Assembly: GCF_008079445.1 (NCBI RefSeq)
Contig: NZ_VRYH01000013.1
Span: forward strand, 1 to 40,071
DNA from: Aidingimonas lacisalsi
GTDB lineage: Bacteria; Pseudomonadota; Gammaproteobacteria; Pseudomonadales; Halomonadaceae
DNA length: 40,071 bases
Reading direction: 5' to 3'
Numbering within the stretch: the first letter of the stretch is position 1; each line of letters starts with the position of its first letter. The position numbers were made by a program, and so were the translations under genes. Below are positions 15,107 to 23,583 of the stretch, piece after piece. The notes under the pieces were generated by a model. The model was not told the origin of the DNA. It made no database searches and worked only from the letters and a program-made list of their open reading frames with translations.

Positions 15107-15217
15107 GGATTATCCATTCGAGATGCATAGTTCATGGAAGTTCGTTCGCATTTTATCCTGCCGTGCCGTCATTATATTAGGTGCTGCCAGACAATCCACA
15201 GCAGCAGGATGAAGATC

Positions 15218-15952
15218 ATGAGTACTCAAGAGAAAACCAGGATCGTCCTCGTGACCGGTGCCAACAAGGGCATCGGCTATGAGATCGCACGGCAGATCGG
15301 CCAGGCTGACGCCGTCGTGCTGATCGGCGCACGGAATTCCGAACGCGGCCAGGCCGCCGCTCGCGCGCTCACCGAGGAGGGCATCACGGCTTCCTGGGTG
15401 CCGCTGGATGTCACGGATGCGCAGAGCATCGACAACGCGGCGACCCGAATCGCAGAGACGCATGGACGGCTCGACATCCTCGTGAACAATGCGGGCATCG
15501 GGGTTGCCGGAGATGGAACGCCCGGCAAGGCGTCGCTCGACGCGGTGCGGCAGGTGTTCGAAACGAACTTCTTCGGCGCTCTGGCCGTTTCGCAAGCGAT
15601 GCTGCCTCTGCTCCATCGCGCCGAGGCCGGCCGTATCGTCAACCTGTCGAGCAGCCTCGGTTCGCTCAAGCTTAACGGCGATCCCTCCTGGGAAGCCTAT
15701 GACGTGAAACTGATCGGTTACAATGCGTCGAAGACCGCGCTGAACATGCTGACGGTGCAACTCGCAGCGGAGCTGCGTGACAGCCGTATCACCGTTCAGT
15801 CCATCTGCCCCGGGCTCACGGCGACCGATCTGACCGGCCACACAGGCAATCGCCTGCCCGCCGAAGCCGCCATGGCCCCGGCGGGTGCCGCACTCGCCGA
15901 AAGTGTTCGGATGGGAGGTTTTGCCGATGCACAGGGTGATCTTCCCTGGTGA
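15218..15952 (+). CDS. short-chain dehydrogenase/reductase
   Basis: A 244-residue SDR. NAD(P) site TGANKGIG, the NNAGIG structural motif, the catalytic Ser in NLSSSLGS and Y-N-A-S-K at the active site are all present. It resembles small carbonyl reductases. The ATG at 15218 has AGGA eight bases upstream; an ATG at 15209 is the alternative. The substrate is unknown. Regulation by the divergent LysR is expected. Confidence 0.87.
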   Translation: MSTQEKTRIVLVTGANKGIGYEIARQIGQADAVVLIGARNSERGQAAARALTEEGITASWVPLDVTDAQSIDNAATRIAETHGRLDILVNNAGIGVAGDGTPGKASLDAVRQVFETNFFGALAVSQAMLPLLHRAEAGRIVNLSSSLGSLKLNGDPSWEAYDVKLIGYNASKTALNMLTVQLAAELRDSRITVQSICPGLTATDLTGHTGNRLPAEAAMAPAGAALAESVRMGGFADAQGDLPW

Positions 15953-16026
15953 TGGCCTTTGATGATGGTCCGGACCTCGGTCCACGCTGGTTCGGCCCTT
16001 CTGAAACCAGCTTCGTCGCAAATGTG

Positions 16027-16692
16027 TCAAACGGGTAGCGTTAGTGCGCCATGCCAGTACTCTTGCAAGGCCGAGCGGAGTTCGGCGTCAAAATCGATAT
16101 TAGCCAGCGGATAGTTTGCAAAGCGAGTGTCGTTTCTCAGTCGCTCAGGGAGGTCGAGCGTTTGCCAAAGTCCTCTGGCCAAAGCGTAGCTGCGGATCAG
16201 CAGATGTCGGCCAGTGCCCGAAGACAGCGCGAGGCTGGTATCCACCGTGCGTCCCGCCTGATCCAAAGCAGAGGCAAAGGCCTCCTTGAAGCGCCAGAAC
16301 TCGTCGGTTGGCAGATTAGCCTCCACTTGGACATAGCCGATGGAGTCAAAGCGCAGAAAATAGGGATGTGAGTCCAGAAACTTGGCGAACCTGTCGATGA
16401 AACGGGCTATTGGGGAAGCTTTATGCTCGAACGGCTCGGCGAAACTCGCTTCGACCTCCATCAGAAGCGCGTCCCACTCGCGTGAGAGAAGGGCGGCGAA
16501 AATCTGTTCCTTGGTGTCGAAGTATAAGTAGACGGTACCCTTCGCCAGACCGGCTTTGGCGGCAATGCTTGCGACTGCCGGGAGATGCCGGGTGTCTTGG
16601 AGGAACAAGCAAAGAGCGGCGCCGAGTATGTTGTCACGGCGTGCTTCCTTGTCCTCTTTTGCATGCGCGTATCTGACCATTGGCCTATCCAT
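16027..16692 (-). CDS. TetR family repressor
   Basis: A 221-residue TetR regulator: HTH at residues 16-62 (ARRDNILGAALCLFL, then AGLAKGTVYLYFDTKEQIF) and a TetR_C-type ligand domain. Its start overlaps the end of the SDR gene by 8 bases, so the two are translationally coupled. The 13-bp palindrome at 17482-17494 upstream of the SDR gene is its probable operator, giving feedback control of the operon. The ligand is probably the SDR substrate or a related compound. Confidence 0.87.
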   Translation of the reverse strand: MDRPMVRYAHAKEDKEARRDNILGAALCLFLQDTRHLPAVASIAAKAGLAKGTVYLYFDTKEQIFAALLSREWDALLMEVEASFAEPFEHKASPIARFIDRFAKFLDSHPYFLRFDSIGYVQVEANLPTDEFWRFKEAFASALDQAGRTVDTSLALSSGTGRHLLIRSYALARGLWQTLDLPERLRNDTRFANYPLANIDFDAELRSALQEYWHGALTLPV

Positions 16693-17464
16693 TCAACGCA
16701 TGCGACATGATCCGCGTTTGCGCGCCCTTTGGGAGAATACGCGATGCAGCAGCAACGACATTATTCAATGATCCGGCCACTACGGTTTGGCGTCGAGCGA
16801 AAAGAGCATCGATCCCGACCTTGGCCGCTAACCGAGGAGACGTCATTGTGCGCCTCATCGCTTGGCTTGGCTCCTGCCCCGCTGTACTAAGAAAACCGGT
16901 ATCCATAAGCCCTGGCGACAAGACTGTGACGCCAACATTGCAAGGCGCCAGCTCGTCGTGAAGCGCTTCGCCGAAATGGCGGACATATGCCTTGGTAGCC
17001 GCATAGGCGGCATAAGTAGGACACGGCATAAAGGATGTAAGGCTGGCGACCAGAAGGATATGACCATTGCCGCGGTGTGCCATTTCCGCCGCAATGGCGT
17101 GAGTGAGGGTGGTTACACTCAACATGTTGAGGTGCAGCATGCGATCTAGCGCCTGCGTAGACTGATCGGTGAAATCACCATACAAGCCCTGACCCGCATT
17201 GTTGATGAGAACATCAATTTCGATGCCCTTGGTTTTCACGGCAGTGACCAGTTCGTCGGCGGCGCCTTCCACGCTAAGATCAAAGGGTTCGACATCCACC
17301 TGCACACCGGACTTCCTGAGTTCGGACGCGGCGACCTCGAGCTTGTCGACGCTGCGGGCTGCCAAGATTAGATTGTGGCCCCTCTGAGCCAGCAGGTATG
17401 CGAATTCCATCCCCATCCCCCCCGACGCCCCGGTAATAAGCGCCCACTTCCCAGCGATTGTCAT
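16685..17464 (-). CDS. short-chain dehydrogenase/reductase, first gene of an SDR-TetR operon
   Basis: A 259-residue SDR with TGASGGMG, NNAGQG and the active-site YAATK. It resembles the SDRs often encoded with lipid- or xenobiotic-responsive TetR regulators. Start at 17464 follows CCAGAAAA-rich leader sequence containing GGAGGGG; an upstream ATG at 17488 lies inside the operator palindrome and is unlikely. The stop overlaps the TetR start. Confidence 0.85.
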   Translation of the reverse strand: MTIAGKWALITGASGGMGMEFAYLLAQRGHNLILAARSVDKLEVAASELRKSGVQVDVEPFDLSVEGAADELVTAVKTKGIEIDVLINNAGQGLYGDFTDQSTQALDRMLHLNMLSVTTLTHAIAAEMAHRGNGHILLVASLTSFMPCPTYAAYAATKAYVRHFGEALHDELAPCNVGVTVLSPGLMDTGFLSTAGQEPSQAMRRTMTSPRLAAKVGIDALFARRQTVVAGSLNNVVAAASRILPKGAQTRIMSHALNG

Positions 17465-17481
17465 GCTGCCCCTCCAGAAAA

Positions 17482-17494
17482 TGACCATTGGTCA
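17482..17494. promoter_or_regulatory. TetR-type operator palindrome
   Basis: TGACCA-T-TGGTCA is a perfect 13-bp palindrome 18 bases upstream of the SDR start. Size and symmetry fit a TetR-dimer site, and the co-transcribed TetR gene is the obvious candidate to bind it. Confidence 0.65.
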
Positions 17495-17549
17495 ACATAG
17501 ATGGCAGCCGGTCCATTTGCAAGGACTCGTGAAAGATCACCGGAAGCTA

Positions 17550-17772
17550 TTGTGCCCGCTTCGGGAACCTCCTTCCTACCAAGCTGCCTGCCCGCATTCC
17601 ACCAACATTGGCCGTTCAGGATCGCTGCATATTCCGGCTCATCATGAACATCGATTCCGGTTTCGTCTGCACAGCCATTCTGGTCGAAGGTGAACGCTTT
17701 TTCTGGATTTTCCGGAGTTAGCGTTCACATTCCCGGCAACGGTATTTACTATTCCCGGCAACGGTATTTACT
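17550..17772. mobile_element. relic of an insertion sequence end (IS21-like)
   Basis: The region from 17489 to 17827 has no gene. It contains iterated units on the minus strand (GACCAGAATGGCTGTGCA, ACCGGAATCGATGTTCA, GAGCCGGAATATGCA), an 8-bp inverted repeat GTGAACGC/GCGTTCAC (17690-17697 and 17721-17728) and the 22-bp tandem repeat at 17729-17772. Multiple short terminal repeats of this kind resemble the ends of IS21-family elements. No transposase is present. The family call comes from resemblance only. Confidence 0.35.
17729..17772. repeat. 22-bp perfect tandem repeat
   Basis: Two identical 22-base units (17729-17750 and 17751-17772), each with the CCCGGCAACGG core followed by TATTTACT. 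They lie 56 bases beyond the stop codon of the MFS gene, next to the IS-end-like repeats. Confidence 0.9.
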
Positions 17773-17827
17773 TTCAGTCGGAATCCTTTTTTAACGCATT
17801 GTTTATTCAGCCGTTTGCGACTCTGGA

Positions 17828-19009
17828 CTACAACCACGCGTTGACGGTGATGCCGAACGCAGCCATGAGCAGCAGACCGGCTGGGAGCAGCCAGAGCGTT
17901 GCGATACCGATCTGTGCCAGAGCCTGCGCCACGGGTGAAGCGAGGCTCGCTCCGATAAATAGGCTGAAGGTATAAATCGCCAATGCGAGCCCACGATTGG
18001 CATTGGTAGCATGTCCTGCCACCGTGGCAATTAGGCCGGGCACGGCGAAGGCAACGCCTGCTGATAGAACCATACTCGCCGCCATTACAGCCCACGATGT
18101 GGCCACGACTGCCAGCGCAAGAGCCAGTCCCGCCAGCGTAAGGCCGAGACGTGCTGTGAAGGAAGCACCATGGCGGCGCGTCAATGGTGCAGCGGCAAAG
18201 GTCAGAAGCAATGGCGGCAAGCCGACAAGGCGCAGGGTTTGAAGATCGACACCGAGCCGGTCTCCCAGGGCCTGCGCTCCAGCATGTAGCGAAACGAAAC
18301 CGAACAACACGGTGACAGCCGCGCCCCAAGCCGTGAAAATACCTGTGTTCCGCAGGAGCGACGTGAGATGTCCACGCAATGACCCGGCTTGCTCGGTCCG
18401 CCCATTGCCAGCCCTGATCACGAAAGCCAGGGCGATGGCCGTAATCAGATAGAGAGGAGCGAGGCGTAGCATGATTCCCGACAGCCCGGCGTCCGTTCCA
18501 TCGGCAAGGACCTGTGCGAGCGGAGCGGCTCCCAAAAAGGCGAAGCTCATCAGCGACACGCCGAACGAACGTTGTGCGGGCGGCAGTTCTTCTGCGATGA
18601 GTGACAGTGCTGCAGGCGGGAACGCCGCTGCGACGACCCCCTGCACGGCACGCGAAGCAAGAAGCATCTCGAAGCTCTGTGCCCAACTCACCAACAAGGT
18701 CGCCAGAGCAGTCGCACTCAATCCGAACAGAATCAGCCTGCGCCGCCCGTAGTGATCAGAGAGCGGTCCAAACACCAGAAAGCCGATGGCATAAGCACAA
18801 CCGAATGCCGAGCCGATAAAAGCCGCTCGTTCCGGTGCAATGGCAAACTGACCGGCGACATCAGGGACCAGAGGGATGGTGATGTAGAGCTGTCCGACGA
18901 CAAGAAAGCCGCATACCATAAGCAGTAAAAGCAGAAAAGCATGACGTGGACCAGGAACATCAGCCACCTTTCCACGTAAGTTGACGTCAGGTAGAGATGT
19001 TGAACGCAT
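17828..19009 (-). CDS. MFS transporter
   Basis: A 393-residue major facilitator with about 12 membrane segments. The loop 2-3 signature is GPLSDHYGRRRLILFG and the proline-rich PPAALSLIAEELPP segment follows segment 4, as in drug/proton antiporters. The start at 19009 has AGGAGG seven bases upstream. The substrate is unknown. The next gene upstream, an SDR on the same strand, is 74 bases away and may share its transcript. Confidence 0.87.
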   Translation of the reverse strand: MRSTSLPDVNLRGKVADVPGPRHAFLLLLLMVCGFLVVGQLYITIPLVPDVAGQFAIAPERAAFIGSAFGCAYAIGFLVFGPLSDHYGRRRLILFGLSATALATLLVSWAQSFEMLLASRAVQGVVAAAFPPAALSLIAEELPPAQRSFGVSLMSFAFLGAAPLAQVLADGTDAGLSGIMLRLAPLYLITAIALAFVIRAGNGRTEQAGSLRGHLTSLLRNTGIFTAWGAAVTVLFGFVSLHAGAQALGDRLGVDLQTLRLVGLPPLLLTFAAAPLTRRHGASFTARLGLTLAGLALALAVVATSWAVMAASMVLSAGVAFAVPGLIATVAGHATNANRGLALAIYTFSLFIGASLASPVAQALAQIGIATLWLLPAGLLLMAAFGITVNAWL

Positions 19010-19083
19010 GTGCAGGCCTCCTGAAGATGGGGGGAGTCAGTCCGTCAGTCAGGCGTGATCAATCAAGGGTTCATGCGGAGAAG

Positions 19084-19851
19084 CTAGTTGGTAGTCAACC
19101 CTCCATCGACGGCCAGGATCGACCCAGTAACCCAATGAGCTTGCTCCGACGCCAGAAACACTGCTGCGCCAGAAATATCGTCTGGCTCGCCAATGCGGCC
19201 GAGAGGATAAATCGTCTTGATCATTTCAGAAAATCGCGTTTTTCCGTCGTCGGTAAGCTTCTCAAAATTCGACCGCACCAAGGGCGAATCAACAGTCCCA
19301 GGCGCAATAGCGTTGACTCGGACGCCTTTTGAGCCAATCTCATAGGCGAGAGATTTGGTGAAAGCGTTTATGGCTCCTTTGGTCAATGAATATGCCGTCG
19401 AGGGTCTCCCCGGCAACATGCGATGTGCAAAATAGGAGGAAATATTTATAACGCTTCCCTTACGCGCTTCAATGGCGCCGAGCAAGCACTGCGTCAGGAT
19501 ATAGGGCGCCTTTACGTTAAGGTTTAAATGTCGCTCCAAATCGGTTTCGGCTGTTTCAGTGAATGGAGTGAAGCTTCCAGCGCCAGCGTTATTAACCAGA
19601 ATATCCACCTCTGACCAGATGGAGAGTATGTTTTGAGCCGTTTTTCTAACCTCCTCTATATTTGACAAGTCGGCCGACAAAGTATTGACTTCGGTGTTGT
19701 ATGAAGAAAGAACACCAGCCGCTTCTCTGAGTTTTTCCTCATTGCGTGAAACCAGTAACAAGCTGGCACCGTTTTGGGCATATGCTTTAGCAATTCCCAG
19801 GCCAATGCCGTCGCTGCCACCCGTAATTACTGCTCTTTTATTTGATAACAT
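19084..19851 (-). CDS. short-chain dehydrogenase/reductase
   Basis: A 255-residue classical SDR: TGGSDGIG, NNAGAG, active-site YSLTK and the C-terminal VTGSILAVDGG. The ATG at 19851 is set by GGAGGTG four bases upstream; a GTG at 19857 is too close to it. Base use is more AT-rich than its neighbours, which suggests separate acquisition. It probably forms a unit with the MFS gene downstream. The substrate is unknown. Confidence 0.87.
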   Translation of the reverse strand: MLSNKRAVITGGSDGIGLGIAKAYAQNGASLLLVSRNEEKLREAAGVLSSYNTEVNTLSADLSNIEEVRKTAQNILSIWSEVDILVNNAGAGSFTPFTETAETDLERHLNLNVKAPYILTQCLLGAIEARKGSVINISSYFAHRMLPGRPSTAYSLTKGAINAFTKSLAYEIGSKGVRVNAIAPGTVDSPLVRSNFEKLTDDGKTRFSEMIKTIYPLGRIGEPDDISGAAVFLASEQAHWVTGSILAVDGGLTTN

Positions 19852-19914
19852 TGTCACCTCCTGAATTCAGCTATCCCCGTCATCAAAGAGCGGTCTGCAA
19901 GGATGGTCTCCCTA

Positions 19915-20055
19915 GGGTTTGTACGAAAAGTCGGCGAGCGAAGGCAAGACAAGGCAAAAATCGGCGAAAACGCGGAGTTTACGGGGTGTAAATGAGCATT
20001 TTGAGCCGATTTTTAACGCCGTATTGCCAAGCGTAGGCAGTTTTCGTACAAAGCC
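19915..20055. mobile_element. 141-bp MITE-like element
   Basis: Imperfect terminal inverted repeats of about 25-30 bases (GGGTTTGTACGAAAA at the left, the complement of GGCTTTGTACGAAAA at the right) enclose a non-coding centre. TA dinucleotides flank both ends (19913-19914 and 20056-20057), a possible target duplication. It fills most of the 320-base gap between the SDR and LysR genes. It has no transposase and the parent family is not identified. Confidence 0.7.
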
Positions 20056-20177
20056 TAAGGCTCCCCCTTTTGTTTCTAGTGGCCTATAGGTTCCAAATAG
20101 CAAAGGAAAGGCTAATTTGGATTGAACCTTGCTACTAGTGCCACTAGACTTGATGCGTTTTTGAAATAAGCTCAAGA

Positions 20178-21071
20178 ATGCCACGAGATCACATCAATCA
20201 GCTTGCCGCTTTCCTGGCCGTCGCCAAGGAACGGAGTTTCACGAAGGCTGCCGCGCGACTAGGGGTTACGCCGTCAGCCGTGAGTCACACTGTGACGGGA
20301 CTAGAGGAGCGGCTCGGAGTGAGCCTGCTGTCACGCACGACGCGCAACGTAGCGGCGACGGATGCGGGTGAACGTCTGCAACGACGCGTCGGTCCGTTGA
20401 TGGAGCAGATCGATGCGGAACTCGAAGACTTGGGGGAGCTGCGTGATAGGCCTGCCGGCATCATCCGGATCACCTGCACCGAGGCAGTTATCGAGACGGT
20501 GTTCCGGCCCAAGCTCGCCGCTTTCCTTCAGCAGTATCCAGACATCCAAGTCGAACTCAGCCAGGACTATGCGCTTACCGACATCGTTGGAGAGAAGTTC
20601 GATGCAGGCGTTCGCATCGGCGAGGCGCTTGAGCGGGACATGGTGGCCATACGCATCGGTCCGGATTGGCGGTTCAGCGTCATCGGTTCGCCGGCCTACT
20701 TCGAGCGCCGGTCCTCGCCGGCCACGCCTTATGAGCTCAGCAATCACAACTGTATCAATATTCGACTTGCTGCCGGCAGGTTTATGCGCTGGAAGTTCCG
20801 CTCCCCCGAAGACCGTGACCTCCATTTGCGTGTCGAGGGGCAGGCCGCATTCAATACCACCACGTCCGTGCTCGGTGCAGCACTCGATGGCATTGGTCTC
20901 GGCTTCGTGCCTCAGGAACTGGCTGCGCCGTACTTGGCCGATGGGCGCCTGGTGGAAGTTTTGACGGATTGGTGCCCAATGATCGACGGGTTTCACCTCT
21001 ACTATCCCAGTCGGAAGCGAAAATCGCCTGCCTTCGCAGCCTTCATCGAGGCCATGCGGTACAGAGAATAG
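20178..21071 (+). CDS. LysR family transcriptional regulator
   Basis: A 297-residue LysR protein with HTH at residues 6-64 (LAVAKERSFTKAAARLGVTP, then EERLGVSLLSRTTRN) and an effector-binding domain. It lies next to the SDR gene on the other strand, with the MITE-like element between them, so the intergenic control region may have been altered by that insertion. Target genes are unknown. Confidence 0.88.
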   Translation: MPRDHINQLAAFLAVAKERSFTKAAARLGVTPSAVSHTVTGLEERLGVSLLSRTTRNVAATDAGERLQRRVGPLMEQIDAELEDLGELRDRPAGIIRITCTEAVIETVFRPKLAAFLQQYPDIQVELSQDYALTDIVGEKFDAGVRIGEALERDMVAIRIGPDWRFSVIGSPAYFERRSSPATPYELSNHNCINIRLAAGRFMRWKFRSPEDRDLHLRVEGQAAFNTTTSVLGAALDGIGLGFVPQELAAPYLADGRLVEVLTDWCPMIDGFHLYYPSRKRKSPAFAAFIEAMRYRE

Positions 21072-21186
21072 CCTTCTCGCAATTCCAAGCTACAAGCGTC
21101 CGGACGAACGAAGAGAAGGTCGTCAACCGTTTTTCGTTGAGATCGCCGGTCGTGCTTGCAGAGTTTGGCACAGGGGGCTGGAAAGA

Positions 21187-21208
21187 GGGCGCCTGAGCGC
21201 CCCGTTTT
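21187..21208. terminator. Rho-independent terminator
   Basis: GGGCGC-CTGA-GCGCCC forms a 6-bp GC stem (21187-21202) followed by CGTTTTC on the plus strand and by CTCTTTCC on the minus strand. It lies between the convergent LysR and aldo/keto reductase genes and can serve both. Confidence 0.75.
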
Positions 21209-21221
21209 CAGCCCGCGCCGG

Positions 21222-22253
21222 TCATACCGGCGGCGGATTACGTTCCGCGAACTGACCGTTCCAATAAGGGTAATAGGGGTAAGGCGGGGTCACCGCGCTG
21301 GCCGCATCCAGACGCGCGATCTGGGCGTCGTCGAGACGCCAGCCGACGGCGCCGAGATTCTGCCGCAACTGGGTTTCGTCCCGGGCGCCGACCAGCACCG
21401 ACGACACCGTCGGCCGTCGCAGCAACCAGTTGATCGCCACCTGCGGTACGGTCTTGTCGACTTCCTCGGCAATCTCGAACAACACATCCAATACCCGATA
21501 CAGTCGTTCGTCCGGTACCGGCGGCGCGAACCCTTCCGTCTCGTGAAGACGGCTCCCCGCGGGTAGCGGCTGGCCACGACGAATCTTGCCGGTCAGACGC
21601 CCCCAGCCCAGCGGACTCCATACCAGGGCGCCCAGCCCCTGGTCCTGCCCCAGCGGCATCAGTTCCCACTCGTAATCCCGGCCCACCAGCGAGTAGTACG
21701 TCTGGTTGGCCACGAAGCGTGCATACCCGTAGCGCTCGGCGACGCTCTGGGACTTCATCAACTGCCAACCGGAGAAATTGGAAGCTCCCAAGTAGCGCAC
21801 CTTGCCGGCCCGCACCAGATCATCCAGCGTCGACATGACGTCTTCCACCGGCGTCATGGCGTCGAAATGATGCAGTTGCAGCACATCGATATAGTCGGTT
21901 TCCAGTCGTTTCAGCGCGCGTTCGGTAGCGCGGATCAGGTGGTGGCGGGAACTGCCGACGTCGTTGGCATCCTCGCCGCTGCGCAACGACAGCTTGGTGG
22001 ACACGATCACCCGGTCGCGGCGGCCTTTGATCGCCGCGCCGAGAATCGTTTCCGAGGCGCCGTCGGAATACACATCGGCGGAGTCGAACAGATTGACGCC
22101 GGCATCCAGGCAGATGTCGATAAGCCGTTTCGCTTGCTCTACGTCGGTATTGCCCCAGGCGCTGAACAGCGGCCCCTTGCCACCGAAGGTACCGGCCCCG
22201 AAACCCAATGCCGGCACCTTGAAACCGGACCGCCCCAGATAACGGTATTCCAT
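21222..22253 (-). CDS. aldo/keto reductase
   Basis: A 343-residue AKR that reduces carbonyls with NADPH. The tetrad is visible: D57 and Y62 in FDSADVYSD, K87 in VSTK and H128 in LQLHH. LGASNFSGWQL and the C-terminal SSVLVGAR cofactor segment are present. The ATG at 22253 has AGGAG eight bases upstream; this AGGAG overlaps the end of the MFS gene, whose stop is 5 bases away, so the two form an operon. The substrate is unknown. Confidence 0.9.
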   Translation of the reverse strand: MEYRYLGRSGFKVPALGFGAGTFGGKGPLFSAWGNTDVEQAKRLIDICLDAGVNLFDSADVYSDGASETILGAAIKGRRDRVIVSTKLSLRSGEDANDVGSSRHHLIRATERALKRLETDYIDVLQLHHFDAMTPVEDVMSTLDDLVRAGKVRYLGASNFSGWQLMKSQSVAERYGYARFVANQTYYSLVGRDYEWELMPLGQDQGLGALVWSPLGWGRLTGKIRRGQPLPAGSRLHETEGFAPPVPDERLYRVLDVLFEIAEEVDKTVPQVAINWLLRRPTVSSVLVGARDETQLRQNLGAVGWRLDDAQIARLDAASAVTPPYPYYPYWNGQFAERNPPPV

Positions 22254-22258
22254 CACAC

Positions 22259-23473
22259 TCACTCCTGTTCGCAGGAAATTGACGGGGCGGGCTGGATGGC
22301 CGTGCCCCGATCTCGCTTGACTGCCCAGGCGGCCACTGCCAGCCCGGTCAGAGTGACCAATACGGCGGCGCCGGGCACGGCGGTAAAGCCGCCACCCTGC
22401 TCTATCACCACGCCACCCAGTCCGGCGCCCAGGGCATTGCCCAGGTTGAACGCGCCGATGTTGAAGCTCGATGCCAGGCTGGCCGCCCCTACCGCCCGGT
22501 TAAGCACCCACAGTTGCAAGGGCGCCACCGTGGCGAAGCCGGCCATACCCAGCAGGCCGACGAAGACCACCGCCGTCCATTGATACTCGAGCGCAAAAGG
22601 AAACAGACCCAGTACGGCGGCCAGCACTGCCAGTGTGATCAGCAGCGCCGGTGCCTGTCCCCGATCCGCCAGTCGTCCGCCGAGCAGGTTACCGACGATC
22701 ATGCCGACGCCGAACACCAGCAGAATCAGCGACACTGCGTCCTGGGAGAAACCGGCGATGCCGGTCAGCATCGGCTGAATGTAGGTGAATACGGTGAACA
22801 CCCCGGCGAAGCCGAGCACCGTCATCAGCAGCCCCAGCAATACCGTTGGTCGGCCGATCGCCGCCAGACTCGCGCGCCAGCCGGATTCCTCGCCGTCGCC
22901 GCTGTCGCGGGGCACCATGACCGCGATCACCAGGGTCGCCAGCACGCCCACGCCGGTGACCGCCCAGAAGGTGGTGCGCCAGCCGTATTCATGCCCCAGC
23001 CAGGCGCCGGCGGGTACGCCCAGCAGCGTCGCCACGGTCAGGCCGGTGAACATGATGGCGATGGCGCCGGCCCGCTTGTCCGGCGCCACCAGACCGGTGG
23101 CGACCACCGAGCCGACGCCGAAAAAGGTGCCGTGCGCCAGGGAAGTGACCACCCGGGCGACCATCAGCATGGGGTAATTCAATGCCAGCGCGCAGGCCAG
23201 GTTGCCAAGGGTGAAAATGACCATCAGCACCACCAGCACCGTCTTGCGCGGCCAACGGGTGCTGGCGATGGTGAGTAACGGCGCCCCCACGAACACGCCC
23301 AGGGCATAGCCGGAGATCAGCAGGCCCGCGCGACGGATGCTCACATCCAGATCCGCGGCCACTTGCTCCAGCACCCCCATGATCACGAATTCGGTGGTGC
23401 CGATGCCGAAGGCACCAATGGTCAAGGCGTAGAGCGCCCAGGGAACCGAGCGCGAAGAGGTTGCAGTCATCAT
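22259..23473 (-). CDS. MFS efflux transporter (AraJ/NepI-like, DHA1 family)
   Basis: A 404-residue protein with 12 predicted membrane segments. GIGTTEFVIMGVL in segment 1 and APLLTIASTRWPRKTVL in loop 2-3 match the arabinose-efflux/purine-efflux branch of DHA1. The start is placed at 23473 (MMTATSS); ATGs at 23485 and 23506 are alternatives. It is first in an operon with the aldo/keto reductase and divergent from the LysR gene at 23584, the likely activator. Confidence 0.87.
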   Translation of the reverse strand: MMTATSSRSVPWALYALTIGAFGIGTTEFVIMGVLEQVAADLDVSIRRAGLLISGYALGVFVGAPLLTIASTRWPRKTVLVVLMVIFTLGNLACALALNYPMLMVARVVTSLAHGTFFGVGSVVATGLVAPDKRAGAIAIMFTGLTVATLLGVPAGAWLGHEYGWRTTFWAVTGVGVLATLVIAVMVPRDSGDGEESGWRASLAAIGRPTVLLGLLMTVLGFAGVFTVFTYIQPMLTGIAGFSQDAVSLILLVFGVGMIVGNLLGGRLADRGQAPALLITLAVLAAVLGLFPFALEYQWTAVVFVGLLGMAGFATVAPLQLWVLNRAVGAASLASSFNIGAFNLGNALGAGLGGVVIEQGGGFTAVPGAAVLVTLTGLAVAAWAVKRDRGTAIQPAPSISCEQE

Positions 23474-23583
23474 CGAGACGTCCATCAAGGGAATGATGAG
23501 ACGCATGCTAGACCCGGATTATCTTCCTTGATACCTTTATTATCTTTAATCACTTTCAATATTTTGTTGATAATGAGCCCGCC

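Noticed and set aside
17716-17722. GTTAGCG heptamer near the 22-bp tandem repeat
   Set aside because: The surrounding inverted repeat is better explained as an IS end; no R'' partner or gene with a matching heptamer is present.
17461-17725. About 87 in-frame codons without a stop on the minus strand ending in an ATGA overlap with the SDR start
   Set aside because: There is no ATG, GTG or TTG in frame, the stretch contains the operator palindrome and IS-end repeats, and the translation matches no family; treated as chance.
17718-18686. 322-codon open frame overlapping the MFS gene in another frame
   Set aside because: Composition is Arg/Cys-rich without any motif, and the MFS frame has clear membrane segments and signatures.
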